Source: Micromonospora lutea (GTDB taxonomy: Bacteria > Actinomycetota > Actinomycetes > Mycobacteriales > Micromonosporaceae). Taken from it: DNA of 64,000 nt. The translations under genes were made by a program, and so were the position numbers. The notes beneath the pieces are model-generated. The model was given only the letters and a program-made list of their open reading frames with translations, searched no databases and had not been told where the DNA came from. Every line of letters starts with the position of its first letter. Within the stretch, counting starts at the first letter, position 1. Of the stretch, positions 49,848-57,460 are shown piece after piece. The stretch spans positions 223,203 to 287,202 of the forward strand of contig NZ_BOPB01000014.1 of assembly GCF_016863535.1 (NCBI RefSeq). Direction: 5' to 3'.

Positions 49848-50483
49848 ATGAACAGAACGCACGAGAACGGACCGATCACGGTGGGCCTGGTCGTGGGCAG
49901 CAGTCGCCCGGGGCGGCGTGGCCCGGCGGTGGCGAAATGGGTGGCCGAGACGATGGCCGGGCATCCGGCGGCGCGGGCGGGTGAGCTGACCGTCGAGCTT
50001 GTCGATCTCGCCGAGCAGCGGCTGCCGATGCTGGACGAACCGGTGCCTGCCCGGTTCGGCGACTACCGTCACGACCACACCCGCCGCTGGTCGTCGGTGG
50101 TGTCGGCCTGCGACGCCTTCATCTTCGTCACCCCGGAGTACAACAGCTCGGTCCCGGCGGTGCTGAAGAACGCCATCGACTACCTGGATGCCGAGTGGCG
50201 CGGCAAGCCGGCCGGAGTGCTCAGTTACGGCGCTCGCGGAGGCGGGCAGGCGGCCGAGCACCTCCGGGTGATCCTGGGCGAGGTGGGCATGACGGTCGTG
50301 TCGGGCCACGTCGAGTTGCAGCTCTTCACCGACTTCCAGTGGCCCGCCGAGAGCGCCGCCGACCCGACCGCGCACGCCCGCATCGCACCCGCGCCGGAGC
50401 GCGGCGCCGAACTGGCGCTGATGGCGACCGAACTGGTGGACGCCTTCCGCGACGCCGTACCGCTGCCGGTCCCGGTGCGATGA
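49848..50483 (+). CDS. NADPH-dependent FMN reductase family protein
   Basis: 211 residues from ATG 49848. Flavodoxin-like fold: VGLVVGSSRPGRRGPAVAKW (phosphate loop), DAFIFVTPEYNSSVPAVLKN (flavin site), PAGVLSYGARGGGQAAEHLR. Likely an NAD(P)H:FMN or quinone reductase. The adjacent MmyB-like regulator probably controls it. It overlaps the next small gene by ATGA. Confidence 0.9.
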   Translation: MNRTHENGPITVGLVVGSSRPGRRGPAVAKWVAETMAGHPAARAGELTVELVDLAEQRLPMLDEPVPARFGDYRHDHTRRWSSVVSACDAFIFVTPEYNSSVPAVLKNAIDYLDAEWRGKPAGVLSYGARGGGQAAEHLRVILGEVGMTVVSGHVELQLFTDFQWPAESAADPTAHARIAPAPERGAELALMATELVDAFRDAVPLPVPVR

Positions 50484-50782
50484 GCGTGGACACCCTCCTG
50501 ATCAGCTACCGGCTCCGGGCCGACCGCCTCGACGAACATCTGGCCCTGCTCGACGCGGTGTACCGGGACCTGGCCCGGCTCCGCCCGCCCGGGTTCCGCT
50601 ATCAGACCCTGCGGCTCGACGACGGGCTCAGCTTCATCGACGTCGTCATGGGCCCGGATCTGCCCGGACCGCTGCCGTCGTTGGAGTCGTTCGGCCGCTT
50701 CCGGGCGGAGCTCGACGAGCGCTGCGAGCAGCGCAGCACTGCCGAGTTCACAGTGTTGGGGTCGTATGGCATGGGGGAGTGA
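50480..50782 (+). CDS. Small ABM/EthD-like hypothetical protein
   Basis: 100 residues, ATGA overlap with the flavin reductase gene. Pattern of a dimeric ferredoxin-like fold: TLLISYRLRADRLDEHLALL, FRYQTLRLDDGLSFIDVVMG, then FGRFRAELDERCEQRSTAEF. Similar small proteins are often monooxygenase-like or accessory to flavin enzymes. The role is inferred from the coupling only. Confidence 0.7.
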   Translation: MSVDTLLISYRLRADRLDEHLALLDAVYRDLARLRPPGFRYQTLRLDDGLSFIDVVMGPDLPGPLPSLESFGRFRAELDERCEQRSTAEFTVLGSYGMGE

Positions 50783-50833
50783 CTTCGTCCGCTTTGTGTC
50801 GATCGGGGGAGAGTGGGCCGGCGGCCGACGTGC

Positions 50834-50854
50834 GGCGGGTGACGTTCACCCGCC
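50834..50854. repeat. 9-bp hairpin upstream of yebC
   Basis: GGCGGGTGA (50834-50842) and TCACCCGCC (50846-50854) with a 3-nt loop, about 150 nt before the yebC start; a TAGGAT hexamer (50864-50869) could be a -10 box. The 222-nt gap has no other feature I can see. Confidence 0.35.
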
Positions 50855-51004
50855 GTCCGTCGGTAGGATTGTCGAGATTCGGCGGAGCCATCTGCCCGTC
50901 CACGGCTTCCACCAGAGCTGACCGGCACCACCGTGTGCGCCGGTGCGGAGCGGGGCGTGCGCGGTGCGGTCGATGCAGGCGGCGGGTAGCAACGGAGGTA
51001 ACAG

Positions 51005-51754
51005 ATGTCCGGCCACTCAAAGTGGGCGACGACCAAGCACAAGAAGGCGGTCATCGACGCCAAGCGCGGCAAGATGTTCGCCAAGCTGATCAAGAATGTG
51101 GAGGTCGCGGCGCGTACCGGCGGCGGTGATCCGGCCGGCAACCCGACCCTCTACGACGCGATCCAGAAGGCCAAGAAGAACTCGGTCCCCAACGACAACA
51201 TCGACCGGGCCGTCAAGCGCGGCTCCGGCCTGGAGGCCGGCGGTGCCGACTACCAGACGATCATGTATGAGGGGTACGGCCCGAACGGTGTCGCGCTGCT
51301 GATCGAGTGCCTGACCGACAACCGCAACCGCGCCGCCACCGAGGTACGCACCGCCCTGACCCGCAACGGCGGTTCGTTCGCCGACGCCGGCTCGGTGTCA
51401 TACATGTTCTCCCGCAAGGGTGTGGTGATCGTGCCCAAGGCCGGCACCACCGAGGACGACGTGATGCTGGCCGTCCTCGACGCGGGTGCCGAGGAGGTCA
51501 ACGACCTCGACGAGGCGTTCGAGGTGGTCTCCGAGCCGGGTGACCTGATCGCCGTGCGGACCGCGCTGCAGGACGCCGGCATCGAGTACGAGTCGGCCGA
51601 ATCCTCGCTGATCCCCAGTGTCACCGTGCCCCTCGACGAGGAGGGCGCACGCAAGATCTTCAAGCTGATCGACGTCCTGGAGGACAGCGACGACGTGCAG
51701 AACGTCTACGCGAACTTCGATGTCTCAGACGAGGTCATGGCCGCCGTCGGCTGA
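51005..51754 (+). CDS. yebC: YebC/PmpR-family regulator
   Basis: 249 residues: MSGHSKWATTKHKKAVIDAK, RGKMFAKLIKNVEVAARTGG, GGSFADAGSVSYMFSRKGVV and a C-terminal SLIPSVTVPLDEEGARKIFK are all diagnostic. Members bind DNA as regulators or help ribosomes at proline-rich stretches. GGAGG lies upstream. In most actinobacteria ruvC, ruvA and ruvB follow; here a terminator and unrelated DNA follow instead. Confidence 0.96.
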   Translation: MSGHSKWATTKHKKAVIDAKRGKMFAKLIKNVEVAARTGGGDPAGNPTLYDAIQKAKKNSVPNDNIDRAVKRGSGLEAGGADYQTIMYEGYGPNGVALLIECLTDNRNRAATEVRTALTRNGGSFADAGSVSYMFSRKGVVIVPKAGTTEDDVMLAVLDAGAEEVNDLDEAFEVVSEPGDLIAVRTALQDAGIEYESAESSLIPSVTVPLDEEGARKIFKLIDVLEDSDDVQNVYANFDVSDEVMAAVG

Positions 51755-51770
51755 CCCGGCGACGAGCATG

Positions 51771-51803
51771 AGAGGTGCCGACCGTGCTGGTCGGCACCTC
51801 TTT
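51771..51803 (+). terminator. Rho-independent terminator after yebC
   Basis: A perfect 13-bp stem AGAGGTGCCGACC (51771-51783) / 51789-51801, 5-nt loop, then TT. 16 nt after the yebC stop. Confidence 0.88.
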
Positions 51804-51841
51804 CGTATCGGAGGTGCTCCTGCCGGTCGCCGGGCGACGAG

Positions 51842-52042
51842 TCAGTTGCCGCTGACATCGCGGTGGTAGTCGACCCGGATCCGTGGCGCGACCCAGGCCA
51901 GGAAGCGCTCGAAGAGTTCGTCCGGGGCAGGTGGTGGGCTTCCGGCGAGGCGCAGCAGGTCCCCGGTGGCGTCGAAGAGCATCCCGGCCAGGTACACCGA
52001 GAGGCCGACCCGGTCGGGACCGTACTCGTGCCGCAGCAGCAT
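51842..52042 (-). pseudogene. Possible gene remnant, minus strand
   Basis: From ATG 52042 the minus strand reads 66 residues with ordinary protein composition: MLLRHEYGPDRVGLSVYLAG, MLFDATGDLLRLAGSPPPAP, DELFERFLAWVAPRIRVDYH. Upstream, protein-like sequence continues only in another frame (LCDRLAGLDVPGVHRDLALP). This suggests a frameshifted or truncated gene. I do not recognise the family. Confidence 0.3.
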
Positions 52043-52084
52043 CCGCGCCGTGGGGCAGGGCCAGGTCGCGGTGCACGCCCGGCA

Positions 52085-52193
52085 CGTCCAATCCGGCGAG
52101 CCGATCGCAGAGCTGATGCAGGGCAAGGTGTGGCGGAAGTCGGACGTGGAGGCGTGGATCAGGGAACATCGACCGGAGTTGGCGGGAGACTGA
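52085..52193 (+). pseudogene. C-terminal remnant of a small helix-turn-helix (excisionase-like) protein
   Basis: GEPIAELMQGKVWRKSDVEA and WIREHRPELAGD, ending at the TGA at 52193, is the typical C-terminus of AlpA/excisionase-type DNA-binding proteins (AEL-x-G-K-VW-R-DVEAW). The expected N-terminal helices are not in frame upstream. It lies in the 450-nt stretch after yebC that holds no intact gene. Confidence 0.35.
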
Positions 52194-52204
52194 CTGGAGG
52201 AGCG

Positions 52205-52828
52205 GTGACGGCAACGCAACGGTTCACACCCGGAGACCTGGTGGTCCGGCGGGAGGTCCTGCACGGCGAGGCGTGGTTCGCGGTGCCGACCGTCTGTGTC
52301 GAGGATTCAGCCGACCTGCTCGCGCTCTACCTGCCGCCCGGCGCCGAGTTCGGCTTTCCCGAGCAGGGTGAGTTCCCGTGCGGTCGGCATCCGTGGCAGC
52401 TCGCCGGGCACACCGCTTGGACCGGGCACGGCAAGCTGATGCTGCAGCGGCCCGGCGAGGCGCACTCGATCGACGTGTTCTGGACCGGTCCGGAGCGCGC
52501 CTTCGCCGGGTGGTACTTCAACCTTCAGGATCCGTTCCGGCGTACCCCGATCGGGGTGGACACGCTCGACCACGAGCTGGACCTGTGGTGGGCGGCGGAC
52601 GCCGACCGGTACGTCTTCAAGGATGTCGAAATCTTCGCCCAGCGGCTGGTGGAGGGACGCTACCCGGGCATGGGCGAGGCGATCCGCGCCGAGGGTGACC
52701 GGATCGCCGCCCTGCTCGACGCCGGTGAGCGCTGGTGGGACGAATCCTGGAAGACCTGGCAACCCGACCCCACCTGGCCCACCCCCCGCCTGCCAGCCGA
52801 CTGGGCAGCCATCCCGCCCCACCCATGA
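52205..52828 (+). CDS. DUF402 domain protein
   Basis: 207 residues, GTG start behind GGAGGAG. Beta-rich first half (RFTPGDLVVRREVLHGEAWF, YLPPGAEFGFPEQGEF), then the DUF402 core GWYFNLQDPFRRTPIGVDTL, DHELDLWWAADADRYVFKDV, EIFAQRLVEGRYPGMGEAI. DUF402 proteins include nucleoside phosphatases and RNase-like proteins in Firmicutes; the activity here is unproven. No partner gene is near. Confidence 0.85.
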   Translation: MTATQRFTPGDLVVRREVLHGEAWFAVPTVCVEDSADLLALYLPPGAEFGFPEQGEFPCGRHPWQLAGHTAWTGHGKLMLQRPGEAHSIDVFWTGPERAFAGWYFNLQDPFRRTPIGVDTLDHELDLWWAADADRYVFKDVEIFAQRLVEGRYPGMGEAIRAEGDRIAALLDAGERWWDESWKTWQPDPTWPTPRLPADWAAIPPHP

Positions 52829-52835
52829 TCGAATG

Positions 52836-52912
52836 AGACAGCAACTTCGGGGAAACTGCGGCATCGCGCCGCTTTGAGGCAGCAACTTCGGGGATACTGC
52901 TGCCTCAAAGCG
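52836..52912. repeat. Palindromic repeat family C, copy 2
   Basis: A half-copy GAGACAGCAACTTCGGGG (from 52836) followed by a perfect 15-bp hairpin CGCTTTGAGGCAGCA (52870-52884) / TGCTGCCTCAAAGCG (52898-52912) with a 13-nt loop. Between convergent genes ending at 52828 and 52943, so a bidirectional terminator is likely. Confidence 0.75.
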
Positions 52913-52942
52913 CGGACTGCCGCAGACGATCAAGCGGCCGGG

Positions 52943-54004
52943 TCAGCCGAGGGTTTCGCGTTCGCGCCAGGCGGTGCGGATCGAGGTGCGGCCGTTGGTC
53001 CGCAGCAGCGAGCCCTCGTACACCCGGGCGCCGGCGAGCAGGAAGCCCGCCGCCGCGACCAGGAGCAGCGCCAGCGAGGCAACCATCTCCCAGCCGGCGG
53101 CATCGCCGCTGAACAGCCGCAGTGGCATCGCCGTCGGCGAGGAGAATGGCAGGTAGGACAGCACCCGCATGGCGGTGACGTTCTCGTTGAGGAAGATCAC
53201 CCCGAAGAACGGCAGCATCACCGCGAGCTGGACGGGCATCGACACGCCGCCGATGTCCTCCAGCCGGCTGACCAGCGCGCCGGCCGCCGCCCACATCGAC
53301 GCGATCAGCACGAAGCCGAGCAGGAAGAACGGCACGAACCAGCCGATCGCCGGTCCGAGCAGCGACAACAACGCAGTGTTGTCGCCGAACGCCATGCCGG
53401 CCACCGCCACCACGGCCACCAGGGCGATCTGCCCGAGCGCGAGGATCGTACCGGCGATCATCTTCCCGGCCAGCAGGGCACGGACCGGTACCGCGGCGAC
53501 GAGGATCTCCACGATTCGGGTCTGCTTCTCCTCGATGATGCTCTGCGCGATCTGCGCCCCGAAGGTCTGCGAGGTGATGAAGAAGATGAAGGCGAAGGCG
53601 AACGGCACCAGGAAGGCCACCACCGGATCCACCGCGTCCGGGTTCAGCAGCCGGACCGGGGGTTCGGTGCTCAACGCGGCGACGACGTCGTTGGGGGCGT
53701 CGTTCATGGCGAGCACCTCCGGGCCGGCGACGACCGCGGCGTCCGCATCGCCGTCGCGCACCGCCTGCTCGGCAGCGGCATCGTCGGGTACGGCGAGCAC
53801 CTCCAACCCTGCCGCCCGCAACGGGCCGGCCGCTGCCTCGGTCACCGCCACGGTGGACGGGCCGCCGGACAGCAGTGGCGGCAGGATCGTCGCCGCCGCA
53901 GCGATCAGCAGGAAGACCACCGTGCTGATCAGGAAGGTGCGGTCGCGCAGCTTGACCCGGATCTCCCGGGCGGCGACCAGACGGGTGGCCTGCATGACGT
54001 TCAC
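52943..54004 (-). CDS. ABC-2 transporter permease, NatB-like
   Basis: 353 residues, GTG start in a GTGA overlap with the ATPase gene. An N-terminal helix (FLISTVVFLLIAAAATILPP), a large extracellular domain of ~140 residues (SGGPSTVAVTEAAAGPLRAA to PVRLLNPDAVDPVVAF), then five helices including FAFAFIFFITSQTFGAQIAQ, and the SIIEEKQTRIVEILVAAVPV segment typical of NatB/YhaP ABC-2 permeases. Exports an unknown substrate. Confidence 0.9.
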   Translation of the reverse strand: MNVMQATRLVAAREIRVKLRDRTFLISTVVFLLIAAAATILPPLLSGGPSTVAVTEAAAGPLRAAGLEVLAVPDDAAAEQAVRDGDADAAVVAGPEVLAMNDAPNDVVAALSTEPPVRLLNPDAVDPVVAFLVPFAFAFIFFITSQTFGAQIAQSIIEEKQTRIVEILVAAVPVRALLAGKMIAGTILALGQIALVAVVAVAGMAFGDNTALLSLLGPAIGWFVPFFLLGFVLIASMWAAAGALVSRLEDIGGVSMPVQLAVMLPFFGVIFLNENVTAMRVLSYLPFSSPTAMPLRLFSGDAAGWEMVASLALLLVAAAGFLLAGARVYEGSLLRTNGRTSIRTAWRERETLG

Positions 54005-54894
54005 TGGGCGACCTCTCGGAAGATCTCGGCGAGGGTGGGGGTGACCGGGCGGAACGCGCGGACCGGACCGCGCTCCAGCGCGGCGCGCAGCACGGGCTGT
54101 TCGTCGGTGCCGGCGGCCAGGTCGAAGACGGCGCGCGCGCCGTCGAGGTCCACCAGGCTCACCCCGGGGTGGTCGCGCACCCAGCCGGCGTCGCTCTCCA
54201 CCACCAGCTCATAGCGGGGCGTGGTGTACGCCGAGCGCAACTGCTCCCGGCTGCCGGCGGCGCGGATCGAGCCGTCCGCGATGATCACCAGGTCGTCGCA
54301 GAGCCGTTCGACCACGTCGAGCTGGTGGCTGGAGAAGAGCACCGGAGCACCGGCGACGGCCCGCTCCCGCAGGACGCCGACGACGGTGTCCACGGCCAGT
54401 GGGTCCAGCCCGGAGAAGGGCTCGTCGAGGATCAGCACCTCGGGGTCGTGCACCAGCGCGGCGGCGATCTGGGCGCGTTGCTGGTTGCCCAGGGACAGCG
54501 TCTCGAGCAGATCGTCGCCCCGCTCGGCGAGACCGACCCGCTCAAGCAGCCCGTCGGTGGCGCGGCGCGCGGCCTCGCTGGTCAGCCCGTGCAACTGGCC
54601 GAGGTAGATCACCTGTTCGCGGACGCTCATCTTCGGATACAGCCCGCGTTCCTCGGGCATGTATCCGAAGCGGCTCCGTACCTCCCGGGTCAGCGGCGCA
54701 CCCTGCCAGGTCACCTGGCCGGCGTCCGCGGCGAGCACCCCGAGGATGATCCGCATGGTGGTCGTCTTGCCGGCGCCGTTGCCGCCCACGAAGCCGGTCA
54801 TCCGGCCGGCGACGACGTCGAAGGAGACGTTCCGGAGTACCTGACGGTCGCCGAAGCTGCGGTCGACGCCGTCGAGGCGAAGCACGTTGGTCAC
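54001..54894 (-). CDS. ABC transporter ATP-binding protein, NatA-like
   Basis: 297 residues from GTG 54894; GTG 54903 is in frame. Walker A GFVGGNGAGKTTTMRIILGV, signature LSLGNQQRAQIAAALVHDPE (LSLGN in place of LSGGQ, common in NatA-type), Walker B VLILDEPFSGLDPLAV and switch His SSHQLDVVERL. A DUF4162 C-terminal domain follows. No strong ribosome site is visible; the mRNA may be nearly leaderless. It pairs with the overlapping permease. Confidence 0.92.
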   Translation of the reverse strand: MTNVLRLDGVDRSFGDRQVLRNVSFDVVAGRMTGFVGGNGAGKTTTMRIILGVLAADAGQVTWQGAPLTREVRSRFGYMPEERGLYPKMSVREQVIYLGQLHGLTSEAARRATDGLLERVGLAERGDDLLETLSLGNQQRAQIAAALVHDPEVLILDEPFSGLDPLAVDTVVGVLRERAVAGAPVLFSSHQLDVVERLCDDLVIIADGSIRAAGSREQLRSAYTTPRYELVVESDAGWVRDHPGVSLVDLDGARAVFDLAAGTDEQPVLRAALERGPVRAFRPVTPTLAEIFREVAQ

Positions 54895-54975
54895 GGGGTA
54901 CACGCTAAATTGTCGATCATGCTTCGCCGTCCGTCCGGGGACGGAGATCCGGGCTCCACCTCGCGGAGGAGATGC

Positions 54976-55656
54976 TCACCCGCCGGGCCGGACCACCCCG
55001 TGTTCGTACGCGAAGACCACCGCCTGCACCCGGTCCCGCAGACCCAGCTTCGCCAGTACCCGGCTGACGTGTGACTTCACCGTCGCCTCGCCGAGGTAGA
55101 GGCTGGCGGCGATCTCGGCGTTGCTGGCGCCCCCGGCGACGAGCACGAGAACCTCCCGTTCCCGGGGCGTCAGGCTGCCCAGCGCCGTCTTCGCTGCCAC
55201 GTCACCGCTTGGCTGGCCGCCGGGGCGGGCGAAGGTGGCGATCACCCGTCGGGTGAGCTCCGGGGCGAGCAGACCGTCGCCGCGGGCCACCACCCGGATC
55301 GCGTCGACAAGTGCCTCCGGCGTGCCGTTCTTGAGCAGGAAGCCACTCGCTCCGGCGCGGAGCGCGGCGAACAGGTAGTCGTCGCGGTCGAACGTGGTCA
55401 GCATCAGCACGGCCGGTCCACCCGGCTCGTCGTCGTCGGCGCTGATCCGCCGGGTGGCCTCCAACCCGTCGACACCGGGCATCTCCACGTCCATCAGGAC
55501 CACGTCCGGACGCAGGGCCCGGGTCATGCCGACGGCCCGTTCCCCATCGGCGGCCTCGCCGACCACGTCGATGTCGTCCTCGATCTCCAGGATCACCCGG
55601 AAGCCGGTACGCACGAGGTGGTGATCGTCGACGAGAAGCACGCGGATCGGGTTCAC
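54976..55656 (-). CDS. NarL/FixJ-family response regulator
   Basis: 226 residues, GTG start overlapping the kinase stop (GTGA). Receiver: LLVDDHHLVRTGFRVIL, Asp in PDVVLMDVEMPGVDGLEATR, LTTFDRDDYLFAALRAGASG and KNGTPEAL. LuxR-type helix-turn-helix at ~155-215 (LTPREREVLVLVAGGASNAE, IAASLYLGEATVKSHVSRVL). Coupled to the sensor kinase. By position it could control the neighbouring ABC exporter. Confidence 0.93.
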   Translation of the reverse strand: MNPIRVLLVDDHHLVRTGFRVILEIEDDIDVVGEAADGERAVGMTRALRPDVVLMDVEMPGVDGLEATRRISADDDEPGGPAVLMLTTFDRDDYLFAALRAGASGFLLKNGTPEALVDAIRVVARGDGLLAPELTRRVIATFARPGGQPSGDVAAKTALGSLTPREREVLVLVAGGASNAEIAASLYLGEATVKSHVSRVLAKLGLRDRVQAVVFAYEHGVVRPGG

Positions 55657-56993
55657 ACCACACCCCCCGCCGGCAGCGGGAAGCGGACCCGGACTCGCCA
55701 GCCCCCGCCGGTACGCGGACCGACCTCCAGCTGGCCGCCGTGGGCGGTGATCCGCTCCCGCATGCCGATCAGTCCCAGCCCGTCGGTGTTCGCGGGGCGG
55801 GTGGCCCGACCGTCGTCGCTCACCTCGACCTCCATCTCCTGTGCCAGATAGCGGATCCGGACGTCGAGCAGACTCGCGCCGGTGGCGTGCTTCAACGCGT
55901 TCGTCACGGCCTCCTGCACCACCCGGTACGCGGCCTGGGAAACCGACTCCGGGAGCGGCACCGGGTCGCCGTACACCCCCAGGGTGGCGCGGAGCCCGGC
56001 CTCACCGGCCCGGTCCACCACGGCGGCGATCTGGTCGACTCCGGCCGGCTGCCGGGTGCCTTCCGGGTCGCCGTCGCGGGCCCGCAGCACGCCGAGCATC
56101 CGGCGCAACTCGTCGACCGCCTGGCGGGCGGTCTCCTCGATGGAGGCGAGCGCGGTACGCGCCTTCGTCGGATCCTTGTCGAGGACCCGACGGCAGGCGG
56201 CCGCCTGCACCCCCATCACCGACACGTGGTGGGCGACCACGTCGTGCAGTTCGCGGGCGATCCGGACCCGTTCGCCGACCACCGCGTGCTCGCGTACCTC
56301 GGCCTGTGACCGGCGCAGTCGCTCCGCCTGCTCGGCCAGTTCGTGCTGGCGGCGGGCGGCCACCCAGGCGGTCTCACCGAAGAAGTACGCGAACCCGAAG
56401 TACAGCGCGTTGACCAGGATGCCGGTGACGATCGCGGCGAGCACCGGCGGCACCGGCCCGACGGCGTCGGCGAAGGTCTCGGCGGTGATCTCGCTGTAGC
56501 TCAGCATGTAGGCGATCCCGAGCCAGGCGAACATCGCGACGATCACGCCGATCCGCAGTCGCCGGGACAGCCGGCGATCCTGGCCCCAGGCACCCAGCGT
56601 GTAGATGGCGACGAACAGCGCCCAGGAGGAAAGCTGCCACTCGGGCACGGCACGGACCTGCGATCCGATGAACGCGACCGACACGGCCAGCGCGCTGACG
56701 GCGGGGAAACGCCGTCGCCAGATCAGCGGCAGCGGCACCGCCACGGTCCAGATGAGCTGTTCGACCCCCGAGGGTGGCGGTCCTAACGCGAAGGTCCCGG
56801 TGCTGCGCGCCAACGTCAGGCTGAGCAGGGCGATGGCCGTGGCGGCCAGCCCGGCGTACAGGTCCACCCGCCGCTGCTCCGGCGTCGGCCCCGGCCGACG
56901 CCATTCGTCATCGGCCTCGGCCTGCGGCTCGCGGGTGGTCTCGGTCTGCTGCCGCCACTCGTGCGCGGTCTCGGTGGTCACCCTCGGCAGCAT
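55653..56993 (-). CDS. Sensor histidine kinase, HisKA_3 (NarX/DesK type)
   Basis: 446 residues from ATG 56993 (GAGGGG six nt upstream). A polar N-terminus of ~45 residues, about five or six membrane helices (VDLYAGLAATAIALLSLTLA to VPPVLAAIVTGILVNALYFG), a coiled coil, then phosphoacceptor His in RIARELHDVVAHHVSVMGVQ and an ATP domain with VVQEAVTNALKHA, DDGRATR and GLGLIGMRERITAHGG. A multi-pass sensor without a large external domain suggests sensing in the membrane. Confidence 0.9.
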   Translation of the reverse strand: MLPRVTTETAHEWRQQTETTREPQAEADDEWRRPGPTPEQRRVDLYAGLAATAIALLSLTLARSTGTFALGPPPSGVEQLIWTVAVPLPLIWRRRFPAVSALAVSVAFIGSQVRAVPEWQLSSWALFVAIYTLGAWGQDRRLSRRLRIGVIVAMFAWLGIAYMLSYSEITAETFADAVGPVPPVLAAIVTGILVNALYFGFAYFFGETAWVAARRQHELAEQAERLRRSQAEVREHAVVGERVRIARELHDVVAHHVSVMGVQAAACRRVLDKDPTKARTALASIEETARQAVDELRRMLGVLRARDGDPEGTRQPAGVDQIAAVVDRAGEAGLRATLGVYGDPVPLPESVSQAAYRVVQEAVTNALKHATGASLLDVRIRYLAQEMEVEVSDDGRATRPANTDGLGLIGMRERITAHGGQLEVGPRTGGGWRVRVRFPLPAGGVV

Positions 56994-57152
56994 GCCATCC
57001 CCTCGCCGACCGCCCGTCGCGTCGGGTGAGATCGGCCGTTCAGCCCGGTCTGCGGGCCGCCCGCCCGCGCCCCCGACGGGTTGCCTCTCACCGCCCACCG
57101 TTGCCCACGGACAGTGCTGACCCACCTCCCCCAACCCTCACCTCCATCCTCC

Positions 57153-57274
57153 CTTTGCTCTGCTTCAACCGACGCAATGCTCACGGAAAGTGTCAGCGAA
57201 TAGCGCACCTGCGGGCCGGAACCGCTGCCACGCGCCTGCTCAGGCGCTAGTGCGTGGGTTGAAGCAGAGCAAAG
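57153..57274. repeat. Palindromic repeat family D, copy 2
   Basis: 24-bp inverted repeat with one mismatch: CTTTGCTCTGCTTCAACC plus GACGCA at 57153-57176 and its complement at 57251-57274, around a 74-nt centre unrelated to that of copy 1. The right arm matches the left end of copy 1 over about 23 nt. Confidence 0.75.
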
Positions 57275-57348
57275 CGTGGATAGCAGGATAGGGGTTGGTC
57301 GCGAAGGCGCTACGGAGAGTGACGGTAGCTTTCCGTGTTGGGCTCCGC

Positions 57349-57380
57349 GGGTGGCGGGTGGCGGGTGGCGGGTGGCGGGT
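57349..57380 (+). repeat. GGGTGGC heptamer tandem repeat
   Basis: About four and a half copies of GGGTGGC in the gap behind the M48 protease gene; a simple-sequence repeat prone to length change. Confidence 0.7.
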
Positions 57381-57460
57381 GGCGGGTCCGCGCACCGTGG
57401 GTGGCACCGCCGAGGATCGCACCAGCCGGGCAGCCGGGCAGGCGGGTGGGAGGGCGGTGG

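Larger units (their letters stand above)
56994..57460. other. 467-nt gap with two repeat elements
   Basis: Upstream of the sensor kinase and downstream of the M48 protease gene, both on the minus strand. It contains the family D repeat (57153-57274) and a run of the heptamer GGGTGGC (about 57349-57380). I see no convincing gene. Confidence 0.6.
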
